Counted from the first letter of the stretch, positions 35,151 to 44,301 are shown. The stretch: 64,000 nt of DNA from Roseburia zhanii (GCF_014287635.1 NZ_JACOPH010000002.1:62001-126000), one strand, 5' to 3'. Translations and numbers: made by a program. The notes: generated by a model not told the origin, from the letters alone.

Positions 35151-35768
35151 CTAAAAATTATTTTTTAATTTCTCTAATGCTTTTTTTTCGATTCTTGATA
35201 CATAGGATCGTGAAATCTGCATCTTCTTTGCGATCTCACGCTGTGTCACTGGTTTCTGGTCTCTTAAACCATATCGCTGTTTTAAGATTTCCTGCTCCCT
35301 TTCATCAAGCACGTTCGGTATCAGTTCATAGAGCCTTACAATCTTCTGTTTCAGTTCTAACTGCTCTACCACATCTTTTTCTTCCGCTTCTACAATATCC
35401 ATAAGCTGTATCTGGTTTCCTTCTTTGTCCGTACCGATCGGTTCATACAAAGACACTTCCCTCGAACTTTTCTTTTTGGCACGAAAATACATCAGTAATT
35501 CATTTTCAATGCACCTTGCCGCATACGTTGCCAATTTGCTCCCGTGATCGTCCTGAAATGTAGAAACTGCCTTGATCAGACCAATTGTACCAATCGAGAT
35601 CAGATCTTCCATATCTTCACCGGAATTCTGGTATTTCTTTGTAACATGGGCTACTAAACGCATATTTCTCTCAATCAGAACCTGTTTTGCCTCCCGGTCG
35701 CCCTCTTTCAAGCGGCTTAGATATTCCTGCTCCTCTTTTGCATTCAGAGGGGATAAAAAAGTTTTCAA
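35151..35768 (-). CDS. sigK: RNA polymerase sigma factor, SigK type, without pro-sequence
   Basis: 205 residues of the sigma-70 family. Region 2 reads RLVAHVTKKYQNSGEDMEDL then ISIGTIGLIKAV and ATYAARCIENELLMYFRA; region 4 has the helix-turn-helix TQREIAKKMQISRSYVSRIE. It aligns best with mother-cell SigK, but starts at the segment equal to the mature B. subtilis protein, so the cleavable pro-sequence is absent. The start is TTG with GAGGTG upstream. A SigE-like or SigG-like assignment is less likely. Confidence 0.85.
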   Translation of the reverse strand: MKTFLSPLNAKEEQEYLSRLKEGDREAKQVLIERNMRLVAHVTKKYQNSGEDMEDLISIGTIGLIKAVSTFQDDHGSKLATYAARCIENELLMYFRAKKKSSREVSLYEPIGTDKEGNQIQLMDIVEAEEKDVVEQLELKQKIVRLYELIPNVLDEREQEILKQRYGLRDQKPVTQREIAKKMQISRSYVSRIEKKALEKLKNNF

Positions 35769-35840
35769 GCTGACACCTCAAAAACTTACTTGATATATCC
35801 TATGAATCGGGCAAGTTGTTCGTGCCTTTCCATCTTTTAT

Positions 35841-35868
35841 TTGCATATCCTATTTTTTATTATATAAT
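35841..35868 (+). promoter_or_regulatory. Candidate promoter of the RluD-like gene
   Basis: -35 TTGCAT (35841-35846), 16-base spacer, perfect -10 TATAAT (35863-35868). The last base of the -10 is the first base of repeat copy A, so the repeat would form the 5' leader. Confidence 0.6.
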
Positions 35869-36039
35869 GATACACAAGGGTCAAGAAATCAGAACTCTTA
35901 TCCTGCTTGCAGGATAAGAATTCTGACTTGTTGACCCGCTCATACATGAGGAAGCAGCGATTTTCCTTTGGAAAATCAGCGGATTCCGAATGTATGTAGA
36001 ATCGTGGGAGTTGCGAAGCAACAAACAATTCGTATGTCA
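35868..36039 (+). repeat. Dispersed structured repeat, copy A
   Basis: About 172 bp, beginning TGATACA. It folds into three successive hairpins. Hairpin 1 (35878-35937) has an inner perfect 10-bp stem CTTATCCTGC/GCAGGATAAG at 35897-35918 and outer arms GGGTCAA/TTGACCC. Hairpin 2 (35941-35996) has outer arms CATACAT/ATGTATG and inner GATTTTCC/GGAAAATC. Hairpin 3 (about 35998-36031) has inner GTTGC/GCAAC. An inverted copy with most bases identical lies at 63182-63350. Confidence 0.85.
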
Positions 36040-36087
36040 TATAAAGAAATATCTTCACCTAGCAGATAATTTTGAAAGGAGTACGCC

Positions 36088-36966
36088 TTGGAACGTATTT
36101 TTACTTATTTTATCCCCACATCGGCCGAAGGAAGTTCAATCCTTACTTTTCTAAAAGCAAACGGATATTCAAATAATATCATTAAAAATTTAAAAAAGAC
36201 ACCTGATGGTATCCTGTTAAATGGCATTTTCCGTTATGTAACTGCAATCCTGCATGAAAATGACACATTGACGGTCACATTGATTGAAAACGATATTGAC
36301 ACTTCGATCGTTCCTGTTGCAGCCCCCCTGGATATTCTCTATGAAGATGAAGATATCTATGTGATCAACAAGGCTGCCGGCATGGCTGTCCACCCTTCGA
36401 TCAACCACTATGAAAATACACTTGCAAATGCCCTTGCTGCCTATAACAAAGCCAGGCATACCCCGATGACTTTCCGGTGTATCAACCGGCTTGACCGTGA
36501 TACCAGTGGTCTTACGGTCATTGCAAAACACCAGCTTGCTTCTGCACGTTTAGGCAGTGCAATGAAAAACCGTGAGATCCATCGGGAATATTTAGGAATC
36601 GCTGACGGTTATGTTGATGACTGTGGCACGATCTGTGCCCCGATCGCACGTACAGCCGATTCTCTGATGGAACGGCAGGTGGATTTTGAACATGGCGAAT
36701 CTGCAGTCACACATTTTAAACGTCTGAAATATGAAAATGGGCTCTCCCTTGTTTCTTTTTTATTAGAAACAGGAAGAACCCACCAGATCCGTGTTCATAT
36801 GAAATATATCAACCACCCTTTGATTGGTGATTTTCTCTACAATCCTAACGACCACCGAATGATGCGGCAGGCATTACATGCTTACCGTCTGTCTTTTGTG
36901 CACCCGGTCACGGAAAAACAGATGTCTTTTACTGCACCTGTGCCGGATGATTTTATCATTCTTTAG
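36088..36966 (+). CDS. RluA/RluD-family pseudouridine synthase
   Basis: 292 residues. An S4-like N-terminal segment (about 15-75) precedes the catalytic domain with the RLDRDTSGL motif containing the catalytic Asp (about 138) and the family segment ETGRTHQIRVHMKYINHPLIGD. It converts uridine to pseudouridine in rRNA or tRNA; the target cannot be told. The start is TTG with GAAAGGAG upstream. Its stop codon overlaps the stop of trpS on the other strand. Confidence 0.93.
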   Translation: MERIFTYFIPTSAEGSSILTFLKANGYSNNIIKNLKKTPDGILLNGIFRYVTAILHENDTLTVTLIENDIDTSIVPVAAPLDILYEDEDIYVINKAAGMAVHPSINHYENTLANALAAYNKARHTPMTFRCINRLDRDTSGLTVIAKHQLASARLGSAMKNREIHREYLGIADGYVDDCGTICAPIARTADSLMERQVDFEHGESAVTHFKRLKYENGLSLVSFLLETGRTHQIRVHMKYINHPLIGDFLYNPNDHRMMRQALHAYRLSFVHPVTEKQMSFTAPVPDDFIIL

Positions 36967-37967
36967 CGGATACGTTCTGTCAAGCCGACTTTTTTCTGCA
37001 CTTTTCGCAGCGTCTTTGTTGCATAGTACTGTGCCTTTTCATCATTTGCCTTGATCATGGAATCTAAGTAAGTCTTTTCTGCCATCAGTTCTTCATAACG
37101 TTTCTGTAATGGTGCTAATTCATCTGCAACTGCTTCACCTACTGCCAGTTTGAAATCACCATAGCCCTTACCGTCAAATTCTTTTTCGATCTCCTTATAA
37201 GATCTGCCTGTCACGCAGCTATAGATATCCATCAGGTTACTGATTCCAGGCTTATCTTCTCCATAACGTACCACACTGTCAGAATCTGTGACTGCACGTT
37301 TGAACTTACGGATGATGCTGTCACGATCATCTAACAGACGGATTGTTGCATTTGCATTTTCGTCAGATTTCGACATTTTCTTTTCCGGTTCCTGAAGGCT
37401 CATGATCTTTGCTCCTGCTTTTGGAATATAAGCTTCCGGAATCGTAAATACATCACCATAGATTGCATTGAATCTCTGTGCGATATCTCTTGTGATCTCT
37501 AAATGCTGTTTCTGGTCTACGCCTACCGGAACAAGGTCTGACTGATATAATAAAATATCTGCTGCCATCAGTACCGGATATGTGTAGAGTCCTGCATTGA
37601 TATTATCTGCATGTTTTGCTGCTTTATCTTTAAACTGTGTCATACGGTTTAACTCGCCCATATAGGTAAAACAGCTTAAGATCCAGCTTAATTCTGCATG
37701 TCCTGATACATGGGACTGGTAATAGATACAGTTTTTCTCAGGATCTAATCCTGCCGCTACGTATAATGCATATAAAGATCTTGCATTTTTACGGAAATCT
37801 GCCGGCACCTGTCTGACTGTCAGAGAATGTAAATCCATAACGCCATACAGACATTCATATTCTTCATTCAGATCCACCCAGTTTTTTAAAGCACCCAGAT
37901 AATTTCCCAGTGTCAGTGTTCCGGTTGCCTGCATTCCACTGTAGAGTATTTTCTTGTCATTTAACAT
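36963..37967 (-). CDS. trpS: Tryptophanyl-tRNA synthetase
   Basis: 334 residues, class I. The HIGH-like motif is TLGNYLGAL near residue 20 and the KMSKS loop is KKMSKSDEN (about 197). It charges tRNA-Trp. Only three bases separate it from the DUF5662 gene upstream, so there is no room for a T-box leader directly in front; any control must act at the DUF5662 promoter. Normal length. Confidence 0.97.
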   Translation of the reverse strand: MLNDKKILYSGMQATGTLTLGNYLGALKNWVDLNEEYECLYGVMDLHSLTVRQVPADFRKNARSLYALYVAAGLDPEKNCIYYQSHVSGHAELSWILSCFTYMGELNRMTQFKDKAAKHADNINAGLYTYPVLMAADILLYQSDLVPVGVDQKQHLEITRDIAQRFNAIYGDVFTIPEAYIPKAGAKIMSLQEPEKKMSKSDENANATIRLLDDRDSIIRKFKRAVTDSDSVVRYGEDKPGISNLMDIYSCVTGRSYKEIEKEFDGKGYGDFKLAVGEAVADELAPLQKRYEELMAEKTYLDSMIKANDEKAQYYATKTLRKVQKKVGLTERIR

Positions 37968-37970
37968 TTT

Positions 37971-38513
37971 TTAATCCTTCTTTCTCTTATTTTTCAATAT
38001 ATCTGTGCGGATGTAATCAAATACCTTCTCCTCACCCTCATCTGCAAGCATCTGCAAAAGCTGCTCTAGTAAAGCCCTTGTTTCCTCATGCATGATATAA
38101 TGTCCTTTTCCTTTTTCATAATATTCTAACGGACTTCTGTCCGTATAGTTCTCATGCTGATAATTTTTAGAAGCAGAGATCCGGTCAATAAACATTTCAA
38201 CAACATATTTTGTCGGCATACGCATTCCGGTCATATATCCTGTATCTGCTGCATAATCGATCCAGTATTCTAAATGGTGTTTATTTCTTCCTTTATGATG
38301 CAGCCATGCCGAAGAATATCCCTTATCCGCCCTCTCTGCATTATTCGGGCTTGCCGTTCCCTGATAATATCTGCAGCCAACTAAAAACTCAGTCGGTGTA
38401 TATTTTGACCAGTCATGCATAATGCCCTGTTTATATAATCCTACTTTAAAACACCCTTTCCGCACCAGATTCTTATGATGTAAAATTGTTCTTAAATGCT
38501 GCCACGCTTTCAT
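37971..38513 (-). CDS. DUF5662 family protein
   Basis: 180 residues, His- and Tyr-rich, with LHHKNLVRKGCFK, IMHDWSKYTPTEF and WLHHKGRNKHHLEYW. The spaced His/Asp pairs suggest metal binding as in HD-type folds, but that is inference and no activity is established. No signal peptide or membrane helix. It is the first gene of a pair with trpS. Confidence 0.85.
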   Translation of the reverse strand: MKAWQHLRTILHHKNLVRKGCFKVGLYKQGIMHDWSKYTPTEFLVGCRYYQGTASPNNAERADKGYSSAWLHHKGRNKHHLEYWIDYAADTGYMTGMRMPTKYVVEMFIDRISASKNYQHENYTDRSPLEYYEKGKGHYIMHEETRALLEQLLQMLADEGEEKVFDYIRTDILKNKRKKD

Positions 38514-38600
38514 GTTCTATCCTGCTTTCTATATTACATACTAACTGATATGACTTGCGCTTTTTTGTAGTTATCCAAAACCCTACTCATACATTCGTGA

Positions 38601-38622
38601 AACCGCACGATTCTAAGCGGTT
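38601..38622 (-). repeat. Small inverted repeat after the GH13-like gene
   Basis: Arms AACCGC (38601-38606) and GCGGTT (38617-38622) with a 10-base loop, nine bases after the GH13-like stop. No T-run follows on the minus strand. It may be a degenerate intergenic repeat or weak terminator. Confidence 0.35.
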
Positions 38623-38630
38623 CTGAATAG

Positions 38631-40493
38631 TTACGCTTTTCCTATAATGATACACACGCTCTGGGCATCCATCGTATACCATGGATCTGTCAGTTTTTCA
38701 CAAACAGGAAGAAATCCGCTCTTGTCAGCTGTATCCATGGAAAGATACCAGTTTCGTTTGCCTTTCTGCTTCGGCAATGCCAGATTCTTAGGAAAATTGG
38801 AAAAATTAAATCCTATATAAACATCTTCCTTTTCCTTCGCATACTGCCCACAGTAAAGAATCCCCAATGCCCGTCTGTTCATATGGTTCTGTGAGATCCA
38901 TGCATTTTCCTCATGGTAAGATACATCGGGATATCCACAGCCTAAGGTATCTGCAAGCTGCATAGGCTGTTCCATGCGTAAGATCTCATGTTCTTTTCGA
39001 AATGTGATCATCTTCCTGACATATTGTAAGAAATCCCTTGCCGGCTTGCTTTTTTTCCAATCTTTCCAGCCAATCTCATTGTCCTGACAATAGGCATTAT
39101 TATTACCCTGCTGGGAATTATAGTCCTCATCACCGGACATCAACATCGGCACGCCCTGTGCAAGAAAAAGTACTGCGATTGCATTTTTCATATGGCGGTC
39201 ACGGATCTTTTGTACATTCCTGCTTGTGGTATCTCCCTCTACTCCGCAGTTCGTACTGAAATTCCATTCCGGACCGTCTGTATTCTCCTCTCCGTTTGCT
39301 TCGTTATATTTATTCTCATAAGTAAACAGATCGGCAAGTGTAAAACCATTATTGTCGGAAATATAATTGATATAACCATACTTTGTATTCTGCTTTTTGA
39401 TCTGGTCCGCAAGCTCCCAGACATTTCCATCTATACCACTTAACAATTTACGTGCCGGATATAAAAATTCATCGGTGTCGACAAACAGTCTTGGATAAGT
39501 TTCATCTTCTTTTTCTAACATCTCGCCAGAAACATAACGGTAAAAGAACTTTGTCCTGCCCAAATACGGATCAGATGCTATGATCTCCATCGGAATACGG
39601 TTTCCCTGTAAATGAAATCCATCGACATGATATTCACTTACCCAGTATCTTAATACATCAATGATCCTCTCTGCCGGCACATCATCCGGAAAATCCATCT
39701 CTAAGATACATTCTATATTTTTTTTATGCATCTGTAAAATACAGTCTTTTAACTCAATATCCGGTGTATCAGAAGCTGCATAAGATGCTTTCGGAGCAAA
39801 ATAACAGCCCTCTCCATAACCCCAGTAGTTGATCTTATAAGAATCCTTCTGCTTTGGCTTTTTGATCTTATCTTTCTTCTTCTCTACCCATCTTGTATAT
39901 TCCGGCAGTTCCTTCTCTTTAGAAACGATCAGTTCCTCAAATTCATAAACCGGCATCAGTTCTATCGAAGTAATTCCTAACGATTTCAGGTAGGACAGTT
40001 TTTTTGTAAGTCCACGGAATGTCCCCCTGTCGTCAGTTTCCTTTGGGAGCGCTTTTGAAAATCCCCTGACATGCAGCTTATATAAAACCATGTCTTTTCT
40101 TGGAATTTCTACTTCACAGTCCCCACGCCATGAAAAATTTCTCTCCTCATAACGGCACCGGAGTACTTTCTGATCCTGTATACGGTTCTTATCTGCCCAG
40201 CTTTCCCTGCCTGTGATCTGTCTGGCATATGGATCTAAACAAATGTTCCCATTTATACTAAAATTGTAATCACAAAGTACGGCTTCTGTACCTTCGATAC
40301 GGACTGCCCGTAGATTCCCTTTTGAAAATTCTTCCGGCACATCGATCTCTGCCTTTTTATTTCCATCCGCCCTGTGATACAATATGATCTTACAATCTGA
40401 CCGCCTTCTGCTTTCAAAGCAGAAATTGATCCATGTTTTTCCTTTTGTAACTCCTAAGCGGGAAAAATCACCTTTTTTCAAGTTAAATTCCAT
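38631..40493 (-). CDS. GH13 glycogen-debranching-like protein lacking catalytic residues
   Basis: 620 residues resembling GlgX/isoamylase-type glycoside hydrolases. There is an N-terminal carbohydrate-module-like part (about 1-130) and a TIM-barrel-like core (about 135-520) with MVLYKLHVRGFS, LGITSIELMPVYEFEE, YWGYGEGCYFAPKASYA, NEANGEENTDG and NCGVEGDT. The catalytic positions are changed: region II DGFRFD reads DGFHLQ (nucleophile Asp to Gln296), and region IV CHDG reads DNNG (Asp to Asn382). Region I, normally DVVYNH, reads EMDFPD. It is probably an inactive paralogue, perhaps a glycan-binding or regulatory subunit. No signal peptide, so cytoplasmic. Confidence 0.85.
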   Translation of the reverse strand: MEFNLKKGDFSRLGVTKGKTWINFCFESRRRSDCKIILYHRADGNKKAEIDVPEEFSKGNLRAVRIEGTEAVLCDYNFSINGNICLDPYARQITGRESWADKNRIQDQKVLRCRYEERNFSWRGDCEVEIPRKDMVLYKLHVRGFSKALPKETDDRGTFRGLTKKLSYLKSLGITSIELMPVYEFEELIVSKEKELPEYTRWVEKKKDKIKKPKQKDSYKINYWGYGEGCYFAPKASYAASDTPDIELKDCILQMHKKNIECILEMDFPDDVPAERIIDVLRYWVSEYHVDGFHLQGNRIPMEIIASDPYLGRTKFFYRYVSGEMLEKEDETYPRLFVDTDEFLYPARKLLSGIDGNVWELADQIKKQNTKYGYINYISDNNGFTLADLFTYENKYNEANGEENTDGPEWNFSTNCGVEGDTTSRNVQKIRDRHMKNAIAVLFLAQGVPMLMSGDEDYNSQQGNNNAYCQDNEIGWKDWKKSKPARDFLQYVRKMITFRKEHEILRMEQPMQLADTLGCGYPDVSYHEENAWISQNHMNRRALGILYCGQYAKEKEDVYIGFNFSNFPKNLALPKQKGKRNWYLSMDTADKSGFLPVCEKLTDPWYTMDAQSVCIIIGKA

Positions 40494-40538
40494 GGTTTAA
40501 CCACCTTTTCATCCTAAACTAAGCAAGTATACCTTCCT

Positions 40539-40568
40539 ATTATAACATTCTTTTGATTCTTTTGTATA
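40539..40568 (-). promoter_or_regulatory. Candidate promoter of the GH13-like gene
   Basis: Minus strand: perfect -10 TATAAT (40544-40539) with the extended TGn motif, 18-base spacer and -35 TATACA (40568-40563, 4/6). It lies about 45 bases before the ATG. Confidence 0.55.
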
Positions 40569-40585
40569 TCTTTTTTCCGCACTTA

Positions 40586-40615
40586 TTGACTTTCTGATAG
40601 AAACTATTATATGAT
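40586..40615 (+). promoter_or_regulatory. Candidate promoter of the DUF1292 gene
   Basis: -35 TTGACT (40586-40591), 18-base spacer, -10 TATGAT (40610-40615). The -10 box overlaps the first bases of repeat copy B. Confidence 0.55.
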
Positions 40616-40667
40616 ACAAGAGTCAGAAGGTCAGAAACCGCCCTGCGGGCAGGATAAGAATTCTGAT
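40612..40667 (+). repeat. Dispersed structured repeat, partial copy B
   Basis: About 56 bp covering only the first hairpin. It starts TGATACAAG, then TCAGAA, a CCTGC/GCAGG stem with loop GG (copies A and C have TT), GATAAGAATTCTGA, and stops. Hairpins 2 and 3 are missing. It forms the 5' leader of the DUF1292 gene. Confidence 0.65.
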
Positions 40668-40702
40668 CAGAAAATGCAGTAAAAATTGAAAGGAGATCCT
40701 TT

Positions 40703-41014
40703 ATGGACAATCAGAACAATACCAATCTATCCGATGATGAAGATATCTGTGTAACGCTCGATATGGACGATGGCACACAGGTAGACTGTGAAATCGTAAC
40801 TATTTTTGATGTCAATGACCAGGACTATATCGTATTACTTCCTCTCGATGAGGACGGAGAAGAAAATGAAGAAGGCACCGTATACATCTACCGTTATTTT
40901 GAAGACGAAGACGGCAATCCTTCCTTAGAGAATATTCAGGACGATGAAGAATATGAAGCTGTTGAAGAACGTTTCGACGAATTATTAGACGAAGTTCAAT
41001 TTGACGAGGATTGA
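40703..41014 (+). CDS. DUF1292 (YrzB-like) acidic protein
   Basis: 103 residues, strongly acidic, with the family pattern ICVTLDMDDGTQVDCEIVTIFDVNDQDYIVLLP and VYIYRY in pieces. The family is widespread in Firmicutes, often near ruvX-alaS, and has no established function. GAAAGGAG precedes the ATG. Its last 19 bases overlap the 3' end of the helicase gene on the other strand. Confidence 0.9.
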   Translation: MDNQNNTNLSDDEDICVTLDMDDGTQVDCEIVTIFDVNDQDYIVLLPLDEDGEENEEGTVYIYRYFEDEDGNPSLENIQDDEEYEAVEERFDELLDEVQFDED

Positions 41015-42837
41015 CGCTCTCTTGCTTCTATGATAAATCTGGATATCTCCGTTTCGTGATTATTGATCTTTTCAGAAGCATACAGATGCAGTTCATTTTT
41101 TGTCCGCGTCAGGGCTACATAGAACATCCGCCGTTCTTCTTCCATTTCAGGAGGCAGAACGGCTTTTTTATAAGGTGTACACCCTTCATTGACATCAATG
41201 ATATGAACAGCTTCAAATTCCAATCCCTTCGCACTGTGAAAAGTTGCTAAGGTTACGGCTTCTTTTGTGATCTGCTGTTGTTTCTGTAATCGTTCTAATT
41301 CTTCTTTGTACTGTTCAATGTGTAAAAACCATTCTTCATAGGAAACATAGCCTTTCGTACTTTCCTGCAATTCCTCTAATATATCATACAGACCATCTTC
41401 TTCGATCTTACGGAATTTCGCATATTCTCTGATAAATTCATCATATCCGACTGCCTTGCGGATATAATTGACCGCTGCAAACGGACGCATCTTACTGATC
41501 GCATAAAGATCTGCCCGCAGTTTTTCAATGCGTTCCCCTACCCATGGCTGTTCCGAGTAAAAAGCCTGCCATGCATCAAACCGTACCATTTCAGTATCTA
41601 AACTTTCTCTTGAAAGATATCTTTTCGGACGGTTCATGATCATCAAAAAATCCCTGCGCTGTCTGCTTCCTTGTGCGAGCCTGATATATGCAAAAATATC
41701 CTTTGCGATCCAGTGCTCATAGATATTCGGCACCCTGTCCCGCATCTTAAACGGGATATTATATGCTAAAAGCTGTTCCATCAACATTCTTGCCTGTACG
41801 TTTGTCCGGAATAAAATAGCTGTCTGTTCATACGGTATCTCTCCCTGCCGGATACGTTCAATGACCTTCTCATTTGCTTCCCTGCCGGTTGGAAATATCT
41901 CAAATGTGATCCCTGTATTCTGCTCTTTTGCTGCCCATATCTCTTTTTGAAACCGTTCTCTGTTATGGCTGATGATCTTATCTGCCATAGCTACAACGTC
42001 TTTCGGACAGCGGTAATTATATGGCAGATTGATGATCTTTAAGTCGGGATATGCCTTTGGCATATGCAGCATGATCTCCGGCTTTGCTCCCCGAAACCGG
42101 TAGATAGACTGGTCATCATCACCTACCACGAACAGATTTCTTTCCCGTTCTGTAAGCATCCGCACGATCTCGTACTGGATCTGGTTCACATCCTGAAACT
42201 CATCGATCAAAATATAACGGTATTTTTTCTGCCATGCCAAAAGGATATCTTTACGCTCTGCAAACAGCTCATAAGTATAGACAAGCATATCATCAAAATC
42301 AATCTTCCGGTGCCGCTTTAAAAACTGCTGGTATTCCTTATAAATCCTGTAAAATACATCTTTCCCACAGTTCACCGGATAATAATGTTCTAATGCGATC
42401 CGTCCGTTTTTGACCATACTGATCTCTGATAATATCCCTTGGATAAATTCCGTTTCATCATCATAATCTAAATGCATGGAAGTGATCATTTCCCGCATAA
42501 GCTGCACTTTTTCTTCTTCTCTTAAAATACTTGATGCTTCAAAATGATAAGCATATTTTAAGATCATAAAAAAGACGGCATGGAATGTTCCAAACGTCAC
42601 ACGCCTGCCTTCCTGCGGCATCAATCTCAAAAAACGCTCCTTCATCTCTCCTGCTGCAGCCTTTGTAAATGTGATCACTAAAATTTCTGAGGGTGATGCG
42701 ATCTTATTTTTTATTAGATTTTCGATTCTTCGGGTAATTACAGTCGTCTTGCCGGACCCCGGCCCGGCAAGCACTAACATGGGACCCTCACGATGCAGGA
42801 CTGCCTGCATCTGAGCGTCATTTAGATTCTGTTTCAT
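40996..42837 (-). CDS. UvrD/PcrA-type superfamily 1 DNA helicase
   Basis: 613 residues, shorter than PcrA (about 730). Walker A is GPGSGKT (about 25), Q-motif and 1A present (ITFTKAAAGEMKERF), DDDQSIYRFRGA is motif III region, and TFHSAKGLEFEAVHIIDVNEG and YVALTRTK are motifs V and VI. It is a 3'-5' helicase for repair or replication restart. It follows gltX by 15 bases and is probably cotranscribed. Confidence 0.92.
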   Translation of the reverse strand: MKQNLNDAQMQAVLHREGPMLVLAGPGSGKTTVITRRIENLIKNKIASPSEILVITFTKAAAGEMKERFLRLMPQEGRRVTFGTFHAVFFMILKYAYHFEASSILREEEKVQLMREMITSMHLDYDDETEFIQGILSEISMVKNGRIALEHYYPVNCGKDVFYRIYKEYQQFLKRHRKIDFDDMLVYTYELFAERKDILLAWQKKYRYILIDEFQDVNQIQYEIVRMLTERERNLFVVGDDDQSIYRFRGAKPEIMLHMPKAYPDLKIINLPYNYRCPKDVVAMADKIISHNRERFQKEIWAAKEQNTGITFEIFPTGREANEKVIERIRQGEIPYEQTAILFRTNVQARMLMEQLLAYNIPFKMRDRVPNIYEHWIAKDIFAYIRLAQGSRQRRDFLMIMNRPKRYLSRESLDTEMVRFDAWQAFYSEQPWVGERIEKLRADLYAISKMRPFAAVNYIRKAVGYDEFIREYAKFRKIEEDGLYDILEELQESTKGYVSYEEWFLHIEQYKEELERLQKQQQITKEAVTLATFHSAKGLEFEAVHIIDVNEGCTPYKKAVLPPEMEEERRMFYVALTRTKNELHLYASEKINNHETEISRFIIEARERQSSSN

Positions 42838-42852
42838 AGAAATTCCTTAGAT

Positions 42853-44301
42853 TTATGATAATAATGCAATTCCTTTGCGTATTCTTGCTAATGATTCTTC
42901 TTTTCCAAGAATCTCCATAATCTCTGTTGCACCGCCCGGTGTCATTTGTTTTCCTGATACCGCAGTACGGATCGGCCAGAGTACATATCCATTCTTATAA
43001 CCTTTTTCTTTGACAAAATCAGAAAGCATTGCATATAAGGCATCATTGCTGTAATCTTCCTGTGCTTCTAATAATGGAAGGATCTCCTGCAATACCAAAA
43101 GTGATGTTTCGGCATTTGTTTTCATTTTCTTATGCGTATACATTGCAATGTCATATTCCGGTAATTCTTCAAAGAAATCAATATGATCTGCAATATCCGG
43201 AAAGATCTCAATTCTGCTCTGTACTAATTTTGCGATCTTCTTTAAGTCATAGTCTTTTGTTACGACTTTACGGATATATGGTTCTGCCATTTCATAGAAT
43301 TTATCAAAATCCATGGCTTTCATGTATTCCCCATTCATCCATTTTAATTTTGTCATATCAAATACTGCTGGTGATTTATTGATATGGTGGTAATCAAATG
43401 CTTTGACTAATTCATCTAAAGTAAAGATCTCTCTGTTATCTGCCGGACTCCAGCCCAATAACGCAACAAAATTAATGACTGCCTCTGACAAAAATCCCTG
43501 ATCGATCAGATCTTCATAAGAAGAATGACCGCTTCTCTTGCTTAATTTCTGGTGTTCTTCGTTGGTAATCAAAGGACAATGTACATAAACCGGTACTTCC
43601 CAGCCAAATGCTTCATATAAACGGTTGTATTTCGGGGAAGAAGAAAGGTATTCATTTCCCCTTACCACATGTGTGATACCCATTAAATGGTCATCAACTA
43701 CATTTGCAAAATTATAAGTCGGATATCCATCTGACTTAATTAAGATCATATCATCTAATTCTGCATTATCTACTTCGATCGTTCCATAAATTTCATCTTC
43801 AAATGTCGTTGTTCCTGTCTGTGGATTGTTCTGACGGATCACATATGGAACACCTGCTGCAAGTTTTTCTTCAATTTCTTCTTTGCTTAAATGCAGACAG
43901 TGCTTGTCATAAATGATGATCTCTTTTCCTGCAACGGTCTGTTTTAAACTCTCTAAACGCTCTTTATCACAGAAACAGTAATAAGCTTCGCCTTTTTCGA
44001 TCAACTGTTTTGCATATTCTAGATAAATTCCTTTTTCCTGACGTTCACTCTGTACATAAGGTCCGACTCCGCCGTCCTTATCCGGTCCTTCATCATGGAT
44101 CAGTCCTGTTTTTTCTAAGGTACGGTAAATGATTTCGACTGCCCCTTCCACATAACGTTCCTGATCTGTATCTTCTATTCTTAAAATGAAATCGCCGCCT
44201 TCATGCTTTGCGATCAAATATGCATATAATGCTGTTCTTAAGTTACCAACATGCATCCGTCCGGTAGGGCTTGGTGCAAATCGTGTTCTTACCTTACTCA
44301 T
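42853..44301 (-). CDS. gltX: Glutamyl-tRNA synthetase
   Basis: 482 residues, class I. The HIGH-like motif is [17 protein letters not shown] near the start and the KMSKS-like loop is [10 protein letters not shown] (about 250). It charges tRNA-Glu. GGAGG precedes the ATG, and a sigma-A-like promoter lies about 50 bases upstream. Normal length. Confidence 0.97.
   Translation of the reverse strand: MSKVRTRFAPSPTGRMHVGNLRTALYAYLIAKHEGGDFILRIEDTDQERYVEGAVEIIYRTLEKTGLIHDEGPDKDGGVGPYVQSERQEKGIYLEYAKQLIEKGEAYYCFCDKERLESLKQTVAGKEIIIYDKHCLHLSKEEIEEKLAAGVPYVIRQNNPQTGTTTFEDEIYGTIEVDNAELDDMILIKSDGYPTYNFANVVDDHLMGITHVVRGNEYLSSSPKYNRLYEAFGWEVPVYVHCPLITNEEHQKLSKRSGHSSYEDLIDQGFLSEAVINFVALLGWSPADNREIFTLDELVKAFDYHHINKSPAVFDMTKLKWMNGEYMKAMDFDKFYEMAEPYIRKVVTKDYDLKKIAKLVQSRIEIFPDIADHIDFFEELPEYDIAMYTHKKMKTNAETSLLVLQEILPLLEAQEDYSNDALYAMLSDFVKEKGYKNGYVLWPIRTAVSGKQMTPGGATEIMEILGKEESLARIRKGIALLS

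Larger units (their letters stand above)
35769..36087. other. 319-bp intergenic region between sigK and the pseudouridine synthase gene
   Basis: Divergent intergenic region. It holds a plus-strand sigma-A-type promoter and repeat copy A, listed separately. No small gene was seen. No clear sigma-E-type promoter for sigK could be assigned by eye. Confidence 0.7.

Noticed and set aside
38514..38630. Further copy of the dispersed repeat
   Set aside because: Short matches (AGAATCGTG and CGAATGTATGA on the minus strand) resemble the right part of copy A, but hairpin 1 and both ends are absent. It could equally belong to another intergenic repeat family.
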